DNA of 64,000 nt from the NCBI GenBank assembly GCA_945870855.1, contig CAMBTP010000006.1, forward strand, positions 1-64,000. Reading direction: 5' to 3'. Shown here one piece after another: positions 24,266 to 32,693 of this stretch (positions are counted from its first letter, which is position 1; the number at the start of each line of letters is the position of its first letter). Both the position numbers and the translations under genes were made by a program. Source of the stretch: Prosthecobacter debontii (lineage in GTDB: Bacteria > Verrucomicrobiota > Verrucomicrobiia > Verrucomicrobiales > Akkermansiaceae). The notes under the pieces are model-generated. The model ran no database searches and had not been told where the DNA came from. It saw only the letters and a program-made list of their open reading frames with translations.

Positions 24266-24982
24266 CTACCAATTCACGTTCGTGCCGCGTGTATCAACGT
24301 GCGTGAACGAAGAGTAGCTACCGACGCCGCCTTTGAAGAGGCCGCGATCGCGGAGGCTACGAGTCGCAGAAGTGACCTTGCGTGCGGAGGTGTCGAATCG
24401 CACATCGACAGCGACATTTGCCATGTGCCAGGAATGGCTTTTAGCTCCGCCGCAGCGGGCATTGTATGCAGGAGTGCGGTAGGCGGAGACGATCTCCATC
24501 ACAGGAGTCCGCATCTCCGAGGAGATGCGGTCAATGACACGGAGTGTGAAGCCCATGCGCGTCCACCACTCACGAGGCGGCAGTGTGTTCCAAACAGATC
24601 CGTGCTCCTTTGCGTGCGGTGTAATCACATCCTGGGCGCTGATATTGCGCAGTTTCAGTGAATTTAGATAATTTGTATAATCCTTGAGGTTACGACCCTG
24701 TAGCCGGACCCACTCCTCGGGGAAGCCGCCGATGTTCTTGCTTGGCGTGGCGCCCTTGCCGACGCGGGTATCGCTGGAAATCGTATTCACTTTCACCACT
24801 GGCACATCTTTCATACCGCCCCATTTCCACATTGCACTGGCCGTCCCGGTAGAAGCGCAGAGCGCGGCAGTTGCAGCTCCCAGTGTCCCAATCACGTTGC
24901 GGCGGCTGGTCAAAGAATCTGTTAAAGATGGCGTTAAAATTAGGGAGGCAGTTTGGGTGGACTGCTGTTGTGGGTCGGTCAT
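24266..24982 (-). CDS. Tat-exported M15-like (DUF882-type) peptidase
   Basis: A 238-aa protein. Residues about 25-50 contain SRRNVIGTLGAATAALCAS and a TASA cleavage-like site, so export by the Tat route is likely. The catalytic part is of the peptidase M15A type: VSAYRTPAYNARCGGAKSHS, WHMANVAVDV and SSFTHVDTRG, where the His and Asp residues would bind zinc. Relatives are murein DD- or LD-endopeptidases/carboxypeptidases acting on peptide stems in the periplasm. Standing alone between pgsA and a palindrome-bearing gap, it gives no operon clue. Precise bond specificity cannot be read from the sequence. Confidence 0.75.
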   Translation of the reverse strand: MTDPQQQSTQTASLILTPSLTDSLTSRRNVIGTLGAATAALCASTGTASAMWKWGGMKDVPVVKVNTISSDTRVGKGATPSKNIGGFPEEWVRLQGRNLKDYTNYLNSLKLRNISAQDVITPHAKEHGSVWNTLPPREWWTRMGFTLRVIDRISSEMRTPVMEIVSAYRTPAYNARCGGAKSHSWHMANVAVDVRFDTSARKVTSATRSLRDRGLFKGGVGSYSSFTHVDTRGTNVNW

Positions 24983-25209
24983 GGGATAAATGGGATCTTA
25001 AATTTTGCGTTAGGGATGGGTATTCAAAGCGGGAAGTGTGCCAGACTGTATCCAGAGCGCTTTCACTTTTTGAAATAAGCCCAGTTACCCAAGCAGCCTC
25101 AGAAATCTCGGCAAGAAAAAAAGGCCGATTTTCATCTAACAGGGCGGAGAGCTCAGGGTTCCTATACTAGGGAAGCACAGTCACAAAACTTTGTCAGAAA
25201 AGAGTTATT

Positions 25210-25311
25210 GAACCGCGAAGGCGCTAAGACGCGAAGCAAATACAATTGGAATTTATGTTTTTGGTTTAATGTAATCTGAGAAAACTTTGCGTCTTAGCGC
25301 CTTCGCGGTTC
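25210..25311. repeat. Long inverted repeat (23-bp perfect arms, 56-base spacer)
   Basis: In the 445-base gap between the M15-like gene and lnt, GAACCGCGAAGGCGCTAAGA and the next three bases (25210-25232) are exactly complementary to 25289-25311. Complementarity continues inward with a mismatch. The spacer is AT-rich. Nothing else in this gap looks coding. The arms resemble a palindromic motif seen repeatedly in verrucomicrobial and planctomycete intergenic DNA (recollection, not searched). It could act as a bidirectional terminator for lnt, whose stop is about 115 bases away. Confidence 0.75.
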
Positions 25312-25427
25312 CCTATTTCTTGATTCGATGGGAGATCGGTACGGTTCTCTCCCTAGTGTTGGTGCCCTGGCGGAAAGCCATTGAAGGTATGAGAAAGGGG
25401 AGTCTAGCTCTTCCAACTCAGCGGTTT

Positions 25428-27182
25428 CTATTTCGGAACGGGACTGGATTTTCCGTGTGTTCGGAAAATGATCGCCGTCGCGAGGCCGACGAGGGAAAGC
25501 AGGATGATCCCCCAATCGCCGATGAGGGCGTAGAGCGAGAAGCTGGGGCTGACGGGGATGTTGAGTTCTGTTAGAAGGTTGCCACGGGTGAAATGGCTGC
25601 CTTTTTCGCTTGTGAGGATCTGGGGTTTTCCGGTGCGCGGATGGGCGGTGGAGCCGATGGTGTCGATGGCGGCGCTGACTCCGGTGTTCGCGCAGCGGAG
25701 CATGGGGCGGCGTAACTCGATGGCGCGGAAGCGGGCATTGGCGAAATGCTGGGCGGCGGCGGGTGATTCCTTGAACCATCCGTCGTTGGTGAGGTTCACG
25801 ATGATCTGCGGAGTGTTGCGAACGAATTTCCGGGTGAGTCGCGGCACGGTGTCCTCGAAACACACGGCGGGGATGATGCTGATGTCTTTCCCTTTGAGCT
25901 TGTAAGGCAATGGATCGAGTGATGATCCCGAGGTGAACGAGCCGTTGTATTCAGCACCCGCTTGTTGCTCGTAGATTTTTTTCAGCAAGGGGATGCTTTC
26001 CACAAACGGAATAGTCTCGCCGAAGATGACGAGGTGGCGTTTCCGATAGGTGTCGAGATCGCCCTCGGCGTTCTGGATCGCGATGGAGTTGTAAATTTTC
26101 GCATTCTCCTTTTGATAAAGTCCATCTTCGCGAGCTTCGCCTTCGATTTCGACTACGCCGTAGATCAAGTCGAACGTGCCGCCTTTGCGGACGCGTTCAA
26201 TCGTATCGATGTTCTCGCGCCACGAACCCCACTCGCCGGTGTCAGTGCGGATGATGCGGCCGTTCAATGCTGTCTCCGGCCACAGAACCCAATCGGGTGT
26301 GCTTAGCTCAATCTCGCCCTCATCGCTTTTTCCAATGGCGGCCTTGAGTTTTTCCTCGTCGGCTTTCGCGATAGTTTCCAATGCGCCTAGGGTTTCATCC
26401 TCGTAGCCCATGTGGACTTGCTCGGCAGGCCAGAGCACGGTCGCGCCCTCGTGCGGGATGTTGAGCTGGATCAGGAGGCTTTTCAGCGGGATTGATTCCT
26501 TTCCGCTTTCCCCCGCGATACGGAGGAGTCCGTAGGCGATGAGCAGTCCCACGCCGAGGACTGACGCAGTAAAGTCCCAGCGTGGGCGGCGTATGCCATC
26601 GCTTGCCGTTTTTTTCAGGCGGTAAGCGACCTGAACGAGGACACATTGAAAAAACACCAGCATCAGGGACAATCCGGCAACGCCTAACAGATCGGCGGCT
26701 TGTGAGATGACGAGGGTTTCGTGGAAAGCGATGCCAAGTCCGTTCCAGCTGAAGCCGGTGAAAAGCCAACCGCGCAGCCACTCAAGGCCAGCCCAGACGG
26801 TGGCGTGGGTGAAGGCGGTGAACAGGCTGCGGAAGGGGCTTTCGGAAATTTCTTCTGAGCGATTCCAAGGGTTTCCGAGGGTCGCTGCGAATGCTCCGAA
26901 TGCTCCGAAGAACAGCGCAAGGTAACTTGCGAGGACGATGGGGCCGAGCCATGAGACGGTGGACAACCATGAAACCTGGATGCCAAAAGAGATAGCGCCG
27001 ACAAGGTAGCCAATCAGGAAACCTTTCTTCGCGCGGTGCTTTACTTTCAGTGTCCACAGCGCAATGAGCAGCGGGATCAGGCAGAGCCATGCTAGCCCCG
27101 CATAAGAAAATGGCGGCACCAACGCGGCGACCATCAGGCCGGAGAGGACGATGGCGAGGGCTCGGAAAAGTAAGGTGCGCAT
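25428..27182 (-). CDS. lnt: Apolipoprotein N-acyltransferase
   Basis: A 584-aa inner-membrane enzyme that adds the third acyl chain to lipoproteins, the last step of their maturation. About six N-terminal spans are followed by a periplasmic nitrilase-like domain. The catalytic triad can be placed: Glu in WVLWPETALNG, Lys in YRKRHLVIFGE and Cys in IIPAVCFEDTVPRL. The NLTNDGWF segment after the Cys is typical. The window encodes several lipoproteins (AcrA-like, NodT-like, two solute-binding proteins) that would be substrates. The HAD gene lies 45 bases upstream on the same strand. Confidence 0.93.
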   Translation of the reverse strand: MRTLLFRALAIVLSGLMVAALVPPFSYAGLAWLCLIPLLIALWTLKVKHRAKKGFLIGYLVGAISFGIQVSWLSTVSWLGPIVLASYLALFFGAFGAFAATLGNPWNRSEEISESPFRSLFTAFTHATVWAGLEWLRGWLFTGFSWNGLGIAFHETLVISQAADLLGVAGLSLMLVFFQCVLVQVAYRLKKTASDGIRRPRWDFTASVLGVGLLIAYGLLRIAGESGKESIPLKSLLIQLNIPHEGATVLWPAEQVHMGYEDETLGALETIAKADEEKLKAAIGKSDEGEIELSTPDWVLWPETALNGRIIRTDTGEWGSWRENIDTIERVRKGGTFDLIYGVVEIEGEAREDGLYQKENAKIYNSIAIQNAEGDLDTYRKRHLVIFGETIPFVESIPLLKKIYEQQAGAEYNGSFTSGSSLDPLPYKLKGKDISIIPAVCFEDTVPRLTRKFVRNTPQIIVNLTNDGWFKESPAAAQHFANARFRAIELRRPMLRCANTGVSAAIDTIGSTAHPRTGKPQILTSEKGSHFTRGNLLTELNIPVSPSFSLYALIGDWGIILLSLVGLATAIIFRTHGKSSPVPK

Positions 27183-27227
27183 GGGAAAGACTTGGGTTGT
27201 GAAGCCGGTCGGAGACGCGGCTCTCCA

Positions 27228-27968
27228 TCAGAGCTTGGCGGGATTCTCGCCGAGGGCGAGGAGAAGCATGAGCACGCGGAGGGCTTTCTCTATTTTTGAT
27301 TTCCACGGGCGCGTGGGGCGGAGGATGGGCCATCCGTTTTCTTTCGCAAGGGCTTCGAGTTCCGCATTCGGATTCACGACGGTGGCGTTTCCGCAGATCG
27401 AAAGCATCGGGAGATCCGCGGTGCTGTCGGTGTAGCCGTGCGAGTTCACGAGTTTATCTCCGATGAAATACGATGTGGGTAGTAGTTCGCGGAGGCGGGT
27501 GACTTTTCCCCTGCCCTTGTGATTCGTGAGGTCGGGGAAAAGCAGGTTGTTTTCCAAGACGGTGCCGAGGGAGATGTCGAACCCGAGGATGCGGCCGACC
27601 TCCGCCGCGTAGCATTCCGGGCTGGCGGAGCTGAGGACGGTGAGGTGACCCGCGGCCTTGTGCTCCGCGAGGGCGGCCTTGAGCTCAGGGTAAATGGTTG
27701 GCATCAGTTTCGCGGCGAATTCTCGGGAAAGCTCAGCGACGCGATCAGGTGGCATTTTCCAGAGGAAACAATGAAACGCGCGCTTCATGTTCTCCGTTCC
27801 CAGCAGCTTTGCGAAGGGCAGGAAGGCGAGAAATAGCGGCACTGAAAACGCGCGCCATGGCTCCGCGTGGATCACGTGGTGGCGAAAAAGGAGTTGGCAA
27901 TCCCACGCCAGCAGGGTGCCGTCCATATCGAATAGGGCGATGCCGGGCGGTGTTTCAGGTAGGGTCAT
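27228..27968 (-). CDS. HAD-IB family phosphatase (SerB-like)
   Basis: A 246-aa cytoplasmic haloacid-dehalogenase fold hydrolase. Motif I is ALFDMDGTLLAWD with the nucleophile Asp, motif II the Ser in LTVLSSASPE, and motif IV the Asp pair in GYTDSTADLPML. This HAD-IB layout resembles phosphoserine phosphatase and the PgpC-type or lysophosphatidic-type phosphatases, so the substrate is open. The ATG at 27968 is preferred over the track start 28031, whose extra 21 residues are His/Thr-rich and read through an inverted repeat. Probably co-transcribed with lnt. Confidence 0.8.
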   Translation of the reverse strand: MTLPETPPGIALFDMDGTLLAWDCQLLFRHHVIHAEPWRAFSVPLFLAFLPFAKLLGTENMKRAFHCFLWKMPPDRVAELSREFAAKLMPTIYPELKAALAEHKAAGHLTVLSSASPECYAAEVGRILGFDISLGTVLENNLLFPDLTNHKGRGKVTRLRELLPTSYFIGDKLVNSHGYTDSTADLPMLSICGNATVVNPNAELEALAKENGWPILRPTRPWKSKIEKALRVLMLLLALGENPAKL

Positions 27969-28078
27969 TTTGATAAAATGACCCAGGGTGTGGGTCGCTG
28001 AAAGGTGATGGGTAAAATGCTCCGCGTTCACGCCGCGTAAGGATGGGAGCGGATTTCAGATCGGGTTGGGCGCAATGG

Positions 28079-28103
28079 AGGCTCGTTTTGGCAAAACGAG
28101 CCT
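28079..28103 (-). terminator. Hairpin downstream of leuD
   Basis: AGGCTCGTTTT-ggc-AAAACGAGCCT is a perfect 11-bp stem with a 3-base loop, 12 bases after the leuD stop. In either direction it contains the A/T run inside the stem rather than after it, so it may be a palindromic repeat serving as a transcript end. No gene lies between it and the HAD gene. Confidence 0.5.
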
Positions 28104-28115
28104 ACCATTCCTTGT

Positions 28116-28718
28116 TCACACGTAGTGCAGCGCTTTGGCGCGGTCGTTGATCGCGGCGTCGTTGTCGATGAGTTCCTGGATGGGATCCCAGCGGCCGGAA
28201 ACGAGGGCTTCGCGGGCGGACTCGGGCATTTTCACGGAGAACTCGAGATCACAGCAGGTGCAGACAATCATTTTCTCAAGGTTGATGGTGACTACGGTAT
28301 CCGGCTTTTTCTCGATCGCAGCGCGCAGGGCGGCGATGTCAGCGGCGGAGGCCATCACACAGGGCATGGCGAGGGTGGTGGAGTTGCCGTAGAAAATCTC
28401 CGCAAAGGATTCTGCGATGACCGCGTTGAATCCATATTTGCGCAGCGATTGGGGCGCGTGCTCGCGGGAGGAGCCGCAGCCGAAGTTCACGCCGGCGATG
28501 AGGATCGACGCGTCCTTGAAGCGTTCGTCGTTGAGCGGGTGCTGGGTTTTCTCGCCGGTTTCGGAATCGAAGCGTACATCGTAAAACGCGAACTCGCCGA
28601 GTCCGTCGAAGGTGACGCATTTCATGAAGCGCGCGGGGATGATGCGGTCGGTATCGATGTCCGCGCCGGGGATGAAAACTCCGGTGCCGGTGACTTGTTT
28701 AACGGGTTCGAGGGCCAT
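28116..28718 (-). CDS. leuD: 3-isopropylmalate dehydratase small subunit
   Basis: A 200-aa swivelling domain of isopropylmalate isomerase, which converts 2- to 3-isopropylmalate in leucine synthesis together with LeuC. Key segments are GADIDTDRIIPARF, NFGCGSSREHAPQSLRKYG, which binds substrate, and FAEIFYGNS. Length is normal for the bacterial LeuD type. It is separated from leuC by a Uma2 gene on the same strand, an unusual interruption of an otherwise tight gene pair. Confidence 0.94.
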   Translation of the reverse strand: MALEPVKQVTGTGVFIPGADIDTDRIIPARFMKCVTFDGLGEFAFYDVRFDSETGEKTQHPLNDERFKDASILIAGVNFGCGSSREHAPQSLRKYGFNAVIAESFAEIFYGNSTTLAMPCVMASAADIAALRAAIEKKPDTVVTINLEKMIVCTCCDLEFSVKMPESAREALVSGRWDPIQELIDNDAAINDRAKALHYV

Positions 28719-28755
28719 GGTAGTGAAATTTTAAACTTTAAACTCTAAATTGGGA

Positions 28756-29370
28756 TTATCCGTCCTCTCGGAAGCGGAGATAAAAGGGGCGTTTGACATC
28801 GTCTGGGAAGGGGTTCGACTGGTAGAAATCAGAGACCTTGATGGCCATGCCAACGGATGACAGTTCGATTACGGAATCCATCATGGTGAAGAGATGGCGC
28901 TTCCAGTTGTCCGAGCGGCGGGTGACAAAAATCTCTGGCCATGCCTGCTCGATGATCACGATTTCCTCAACGCTGGGGATGCGTTTGTATGCTGCCAACT
29001 TTTCACCCCTATCTTGTCGAGCGGTGGAGGGGGAGATGACCTCGATGATTAGCTTGGGTTCGCGCATCACGTGGGTGTCCTCTCCAGCTGGCTCGCAGGT
29101 GACGAAGACATCCGGGTAGTAAAAGGCGTCGCCGAGATCATCGGATAGTTCGACTTTCACGGATTCGATGAACACGCGGCAATGACCACCGCGCAGATGG
29201 CTTTTCAGAATGGCGTAAATATCTCCGCAAATCTCATTATGTTCCGCACTGGCACCGACCATGGCGTACACCTTGCCATCGATGTATTCATGGCGCATCT
29301 CCGCAACGCGCTCACCTTCGAGATACTCGGCGGGCGTGATTGGAAGTTGTCTTGCGGCGCTGCTGCTCAT
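28756..29370 (-). CDS. Uma2-family putative restriction endonuclease (DUF820)
   Basis: A 204-aa PD-(D/E)XK-fold protein. The family pattern is clear: ITPAEYLEGERVAEMRHEYIDGKVYAMVGAS at the N-terminus, the metal-binding Asp in FYYPDVFVTC, and EVISPSTARQDRGEKLAAYK near residue 110. Uma2 proteins are abundant in cyanobacteria, planctomycetes and verrucomicrobia; their biological role is unsettled. Inserted between leuC and leuD, it probably arrived secondarily. No methyltransferase partner is adjacent. Confidence 0.85.
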   Translation of the reverse strand: MSSSAARQLPITPAEYLEGERVAEMRHEYIDGKVYAMVGASAEHNEICGDIYAILKSHLRGGHCRVFIESVKVELSDDLGDAFYYPDVFVTCEPAGEDTHVMREPKLIIEVISPSTARQDRGEKLAAYKRIPSVEEIVIIEQAWPEIFVTRRSDNWKRHLFTMMDSVIELSSVGMAIKVSDFYQSNPFPDDVKRPFYLRFREDG

Positions 29371-29416
29371 TTCGCTGTTTGTAACGGTTTGGCGGGAGAG
29401 AGTTTATTTCGGGTCA

Positions 29417-29488
29417 TTATAGAGTCTTGAGATCCTTGATGAGGTCTTGATGCTTCATCTCCTGCCAATACGTGATTTTCGCTTTCAT
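29417..29488 (-). pseudogene. Possible 23-codon remnant of a HicB-like antitoxin
   Basis: Between leuC and the Uma2 gene a short frame reads MKAKITYWQE-MKHQDLIKDLKTL and stops. MKAKITYWQ is a typical start of HicB-like proteins, whose next residues normally continue through a GYL-x-YP segment; here the frame jumps to a Lys/Asp-rich helix-like end. It looks like an internally deleted remnant. At 23 residues chance cannot be excluded. Confidence 0.3.
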
Positions 29489-29500
29489 GATGGGATGATA

Positions 29501-30925
29501 CTACGCAACGGCGGCGGCTGTTTCCAGATCGAAAAGCTCGCGGGCGTCGGTGATGTGGCCTTTGATTGCGGCGGCGGCGACCATGACGGGGGACATCAGG
29601 ACGGTGCGGCCGGTAGGGGAGCCTTGGCGGCCTTTGAAATTGCGGTTCGATGAAGAGGCGCAGAGTTGATCACCGATGAGTTTGTCGGGATTCATGGCGA
29701 GGCACATCGAGCAACCGGCGGCGCGCCATTCGAAGCCCGCCGCGCGGAAAATTTCCGGAAGACCTTCCTGCTCGCATTGGATCGCGACGATCTGCGAGCC
29801 GGGAACGGCGATGGCTTGCACGCCCGCCGCGACCTTGTGGCCCTGGATGTATTTCGCGACCTCGCGAAAATCCGAGATCCGGCCGTTGGTGCAGGAGCCG
29901 ATGAATGCGACGTCGATTTTCACGCCTTGGATCGGGGTGCCGCCGGGGAGTTTCATGTAGGCGAGGGCTTCCTCGATGCTGGCCTTTTCCTCGGGGGTCT
30001 TGGCCTTGAGTGGATCGGGGATGCTTTCGGTGATGCCGATCCCGGCGTCCGGGGAAATGCCCCAGGTGACGGTTGGCTCGATCTCGGAGGCGTTGATTTT
30101 CACGATGTCATCGAACACCGCATCGGCATCCGAGGCGAAGGAGAGCCAGCGGGCGGCGGTTACTTCAAAATTTGTGTTATCGACGTAAGGGCGGCCTTGC
30201 AGGTAAGCGATGGTCTTCGCGTCGGGATTCACGTAACCGCAGCGCGCGCCACCTTCGATGGACATATTGCAGACGGTCATGCGCTCCTCCATGGACATGC
30301 GGTCGAAGACATCGCCGGCGTATTCGTAGGCGAAGCCGATACCGCCGTTCGCGCCGAGCAGGCGGATGATGTGGAGGATGACGTCCTTCGCGTAAACGCC
30401 GGGGCGGAGGTCGCCGTTTACCTCGATACGGCGAACTTTCATTTCCTCCAGCGCAATGGTCTGCGTCGCGAGGACATCGCGCACTTGGCTGGTGCCGATT
30501 CCGAACGCGATTGCTCCGAACGCGCCGTGGGTGGCCGTGTGGGAATCGCCGCAAGCGATCGTCGTGCCCGGTTGGGTGATGCCTTGCTCGGGACCAACGA
30601 CGTGGACGATACCTTGCTTGCCGGATTTCAGGTCGAAATAGGTCACGCCGAAGTCATCGCAGTTCTTGCGGATCGCATCGATCATCTCTGCGGCGAGGGG
30701 ATCGGCGGGCTGGTCTTGGTTGATGGTCGGGACGATGTGGTCGATCGTCGCGAAGGTGCGTTGCGGGAATTTTACCTTGAGGCCGAGATCGCGCAGCATC
30801 CCGAAGGCCTGCGGCGATGTCACCTCGTGGATCAGGTGTGTTCCGATGAAAAGCTGCGTGCGTCCATCTCCGAGGGTGCCAACGCGGTGTGAATCCCAAA
30901 CTTTCTGAAAAAGGCTTTTTCCCAT
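29501..30925 (-). CDS. leuC: 3-isopropylmalate dehydratase large subunit
   Basis: A 474-aa aconitase-family subunit carrying the 4Fe-4S cluster of isopropylmalate isomerase. Cluster ligands can be seen as [13 protein letters not shown] and the pair in [15 protein letters not shown]. The start [16 protein letters not shown] and [17 protein letters not shown] are typical LeuC segments. Works with LeuD. leuC begins the minus-strand unit leuC-Uma2-leuD and diverges from holA, so the promoter should be in the roughly 160 bases between them, which are AT-rich and low in complexity. Confidence 0.96.
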   Translation of the reverse strand: MGKSLFQKVWDSHRVGTLGDGRTQLFIGTHLIHEVTSPQAFGMLRDLGLKVKFPQRTFATIDHIVPTINQDQPADPLAAEMIDAIRKNCDDFGVTYFDLKSGKQGIVHVVGPEQGITQPGTTIACGDSHTATHGAFGAIAFGIGTSQVRDVLATQTIALEEMKVRRIEVNGDLRPGVYAKDVILHIIRLLGANGGIGFAYEYAGDVFDRMSMEERMTVCNMSIEGGARCGYVNPDAKTIAYLQGRPYVDNTNFEVTAARWLSFASDADAVFDDIVKINASEIEPTVTWGISPDAGIGITESIPDPLKAKTPEEKASIEEALAYMKLPGGTPIQGVKIDVAFIGSCTNGRISDFREVAKYIQGHKVAAGVQAIAVPGSQIVAIQCEQEGLPEIFRAAGFEWRAAGCSMCLAMNPDKLIGDQLCASSSNRNFKGRQGSPTGRTVLMSPVMVAAAAIKGHITDARELFDLETAAAVA

Positions 30926-31088
30926 AACTAGTAGCCGCCGTGGTTTTGCGGCGGGGCGGGAATGTGGATAGGCGACGGGGAAACTTCAACTCTCAAAAAT
31001 CAACTTTCAAATGAAGATTCCTACGGGCCCGATGCCGATTCTTGAAATTTGAATTTTGGAATTTGAAATTTCCCGCTACACCTCCCGT

Positions 31089-32228
31089 GTGGCCGCGAAA
31101 CCTAAGACATCATCTACCAACGCAAGCTTCTATGTGATCGTGGGGACGGATGATGGTTTGGTGCGGGAGGAGGCGCTGGCGCTTTATAATGAGCTCACTG
31201 GTGGCAACGACGATGGCTTCACGCATGAGACCATCGACGGCAACGCCGACAACTCGGAGGGCGCGTTCCAGATCTGCTCCAGCGCGATCCAATCCCTGAT
31301 GACCATGCCGATGTTCGGCGGTGACAAGGTGGTGTGGCTGCGCAATGTGAATTTCCTCGGCGATGATGTGACCGGCCGTGCCCAGCGCACCGAGGCGGGT
31401 GTGGAGGCTTTGCGGGGTGTTTTGGAAAAAGGACTGCCGGATGGCATTCGTTTCATCCTCTCTGCGGACAAGGTGGACAAGCGCCGGGCGTTTTGGAAAT
31501 TTCTGGAGAAGAACGCCAGTGTAAGAATCTTCGATAAAATCGATATCAGCCGCGATGGCTGGCAGGACGAGGTGGGGAGATTGGTCGATGGTCGTGCCAA
31601 GGAGCTGGGTCTGGGTTTCGAGCACGACGCGCTCGAGCTTTTCATCATGCTCGCCGGGGAGCAGACGAAACAGATCGCGAATGAGTTGGAGAAAATTGAT
31701 CTCTACCTCGGCACCGAGCGCCGCACCGTGACGGTGGAGGACGTGCGGGCACTCGTCCCGCTGAGCCGGACAGCGGTGATTTTCGAGACCGGGCAGGCGA
31801 TCCAAGTGGGCAACGTGGCTCGCGCGATTCAGCTTGTCGATGAGCAGCTCGCCGCTGAGGAATCCGCCGTGGGGATCATGCGTGCCTCGATCATCAACGT
31901 CGTCCGCAACCTCTACATGGCGAAGCTGATCCTTGAGAAATTCAAAGCGCCTACCGGAAATTACGGTGCCTTCGCCGGTGCCCTCAACAAGCTCCCTGCC
32001 GCCGACCGCGCGTGGTTGCCTCAGAAAAAGGACGGCTCCGGAGTGAATTTGTATCCCGTTTTTCTCGCCGTCCCGAACGCGAAAAACTTCGACTTGGATG
32101 GGCTCCAGCACGTGATGGAGCAGACGCAGAAAGCCGATCAGGCGCTGGTGACAACCGGGCTGGATCACCGCTTGGTGTTGCATCGCTTGATCGCGGAGAT
32201 TGCGGCGGCTAGAAAAGCGAAGAGGTAG
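31089..32228 (+). CDS. holA: DNA polymerase III delta subunit
   Basis: A 379-aa clamp-loader subunit that opens the beta clamp. The pattern is a degenerate AAA+ fold without P-loop: FYVIVGTDDGLVREEAL at the N-terminus, QSLMTMPMFGGDKVVWLRNV (the beta-opening region), and a C-terminal collar domain. DNA polymerase III delta proteins from this phylum are divergent, but order and length fit. I use GTG 31089 rather than the track's 31056, because the extra MEFEISRYTSR is encoded by a low-complexity stretch that recurs in other gaps. The stop codon TAG lies inside the first unit of a 14-bp tandem repeat. Confidence 0.85.
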   Translation: MAAKPKTSSTNASFYVIVGTDDGLVREEALALYNELTGGNDDGFTHETIDGNADNSEGAFQICSSAIQSLMTMPMFGGDKVVWLRNVNFLGDDVTGRAQRTEAGVEALRGVLEKGLPDGIRFILSADKVDKRRAFWKFLEKNASVRIFDKIDISRDGWQDEVGRLVDGRAKELGLGFEHDALELFIMLAGEQTKQIANELEKIDLYLGTERRTVTVEDVRALVPLSRTAVIFETGQAIQVGNVARAIQLVDEQLAAEESAVGIMRASIINVVRNLYMAKLILEKFKAPTGNYGAFAGALNKLPAADRAWLPQKKDGSGVNLYPVFLAVPNAKNFDLDGLQHVMEQTQKADQALVTTGLDHRLVLHRLIAEIAAARKAKR

Positions 32229-32277
32229 GGCCGAAGAGGTAGGGCCGAAGAGGTAGGGCTGAAGAGGTAGGGCTGAT
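32222..32277 (+). repeat. Four tandem copies of a 14-bp unit at the holA stop
   Basis: The unit AGAGGTAGGGCCGA is repeated four times head to tail, the last two with CTGA instead of CCGA. The first copy includes the holA stop codon TAG, and the last copy merges into the inverted end (GGTAGGGCTGATCCGG) of the adjacent 172-bp element. This looks like slippage or repeated end duplication at an element-host junction. Confidence 0.85.
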
Positions 32278-32437
32278 CCGGCTCGGTCTGCCCTGATCGA
32301 AAACGGAGGAGCTGTTATCACGCAATGGTAGTGGAACCGATGTGAGGCGGGCTTTTTGCCTCGAGATTTCACTCCCGCCAGAGTGAGCGGTGCGTTTGAT
32401 TTTTGAAATGGGCTGACCGAGCCGGATCAGCCCTACC
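32266..32437. mobile_element. MITE-like repeat, copy 1 (172 bp, 23-bp inverted ends)
   Basis: The element begins GGTAGGGCTGATCCGGCTCG and ends with the exact reverse complement of that end (CGAGCCGGATCAGCCCTACC). It has no coding capacity. A second copy of identical length lies at 32517-32688, about 93% alike by eye. The internal part has CTCCCGCCAGAGTGAGCGG in both. Terminal inverted repeats, fixed length and multicopy state suggest a non-autonomous transposable element. Confidence 0.8.
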
Positions 32438-32516
32438 AGGGTGAAACTTTAAACTTTAAAACTCAAAGGAAGACGGGGTTTGCTATTCCTCTGCATCAGA
32501 AGGGAAATCCCAGCAT

Positions 32517-32688
32517 GGTAGGGCTGATCCGGCTCGGTCTGCCCTGATTGAAAACGGAAGAGCTGTTATCACGCAATGGTAGTGAAACCTAACTGAGTCG
32601 GGCTGTTTGCCTCGGGATTTCGCTCCCGCCAGAGTGAGCGGTGCGTTTGATTTTTGAAATGGGCCGACCGAGCCGGATCAGCCCTACC
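32517..32688. mobile_element. MITE-like repeat, copy 2 (172 bp, 23-bp inverted ends)
   Basis: Same architecture and orientation as copy 1. It ends five bases before the stop codon of the TonB-dependent receptor gene. The 79 bases between the copies hold AT-rich low-complexity DNA (AAACTTTAAACTTTAAAACTC). Either inverted end would fold into a strong stem and could end transcription of holA and of the receptor gene. Confidence 0.8.
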
Positions 32689-32693
32689 TCATA

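Noticed and set aside
29666-30892. 408-aa plus-strand ORF opposite leuC
   Set aside because: Asp/Gly/Val-rich shadow of leuC; leuC has all iron-sulphur motifs.
32222-32277. CRISPR-like array
   Set aside because: The 14-bp units are directly adjacent with no spacers, and no cas gene is present anywhere in the window.
31110-32372. 420-aa minus-strand ORF opposite holA
   Set aside because: Shadow of holA extending into the MITE-like repeat; no recognisable family.
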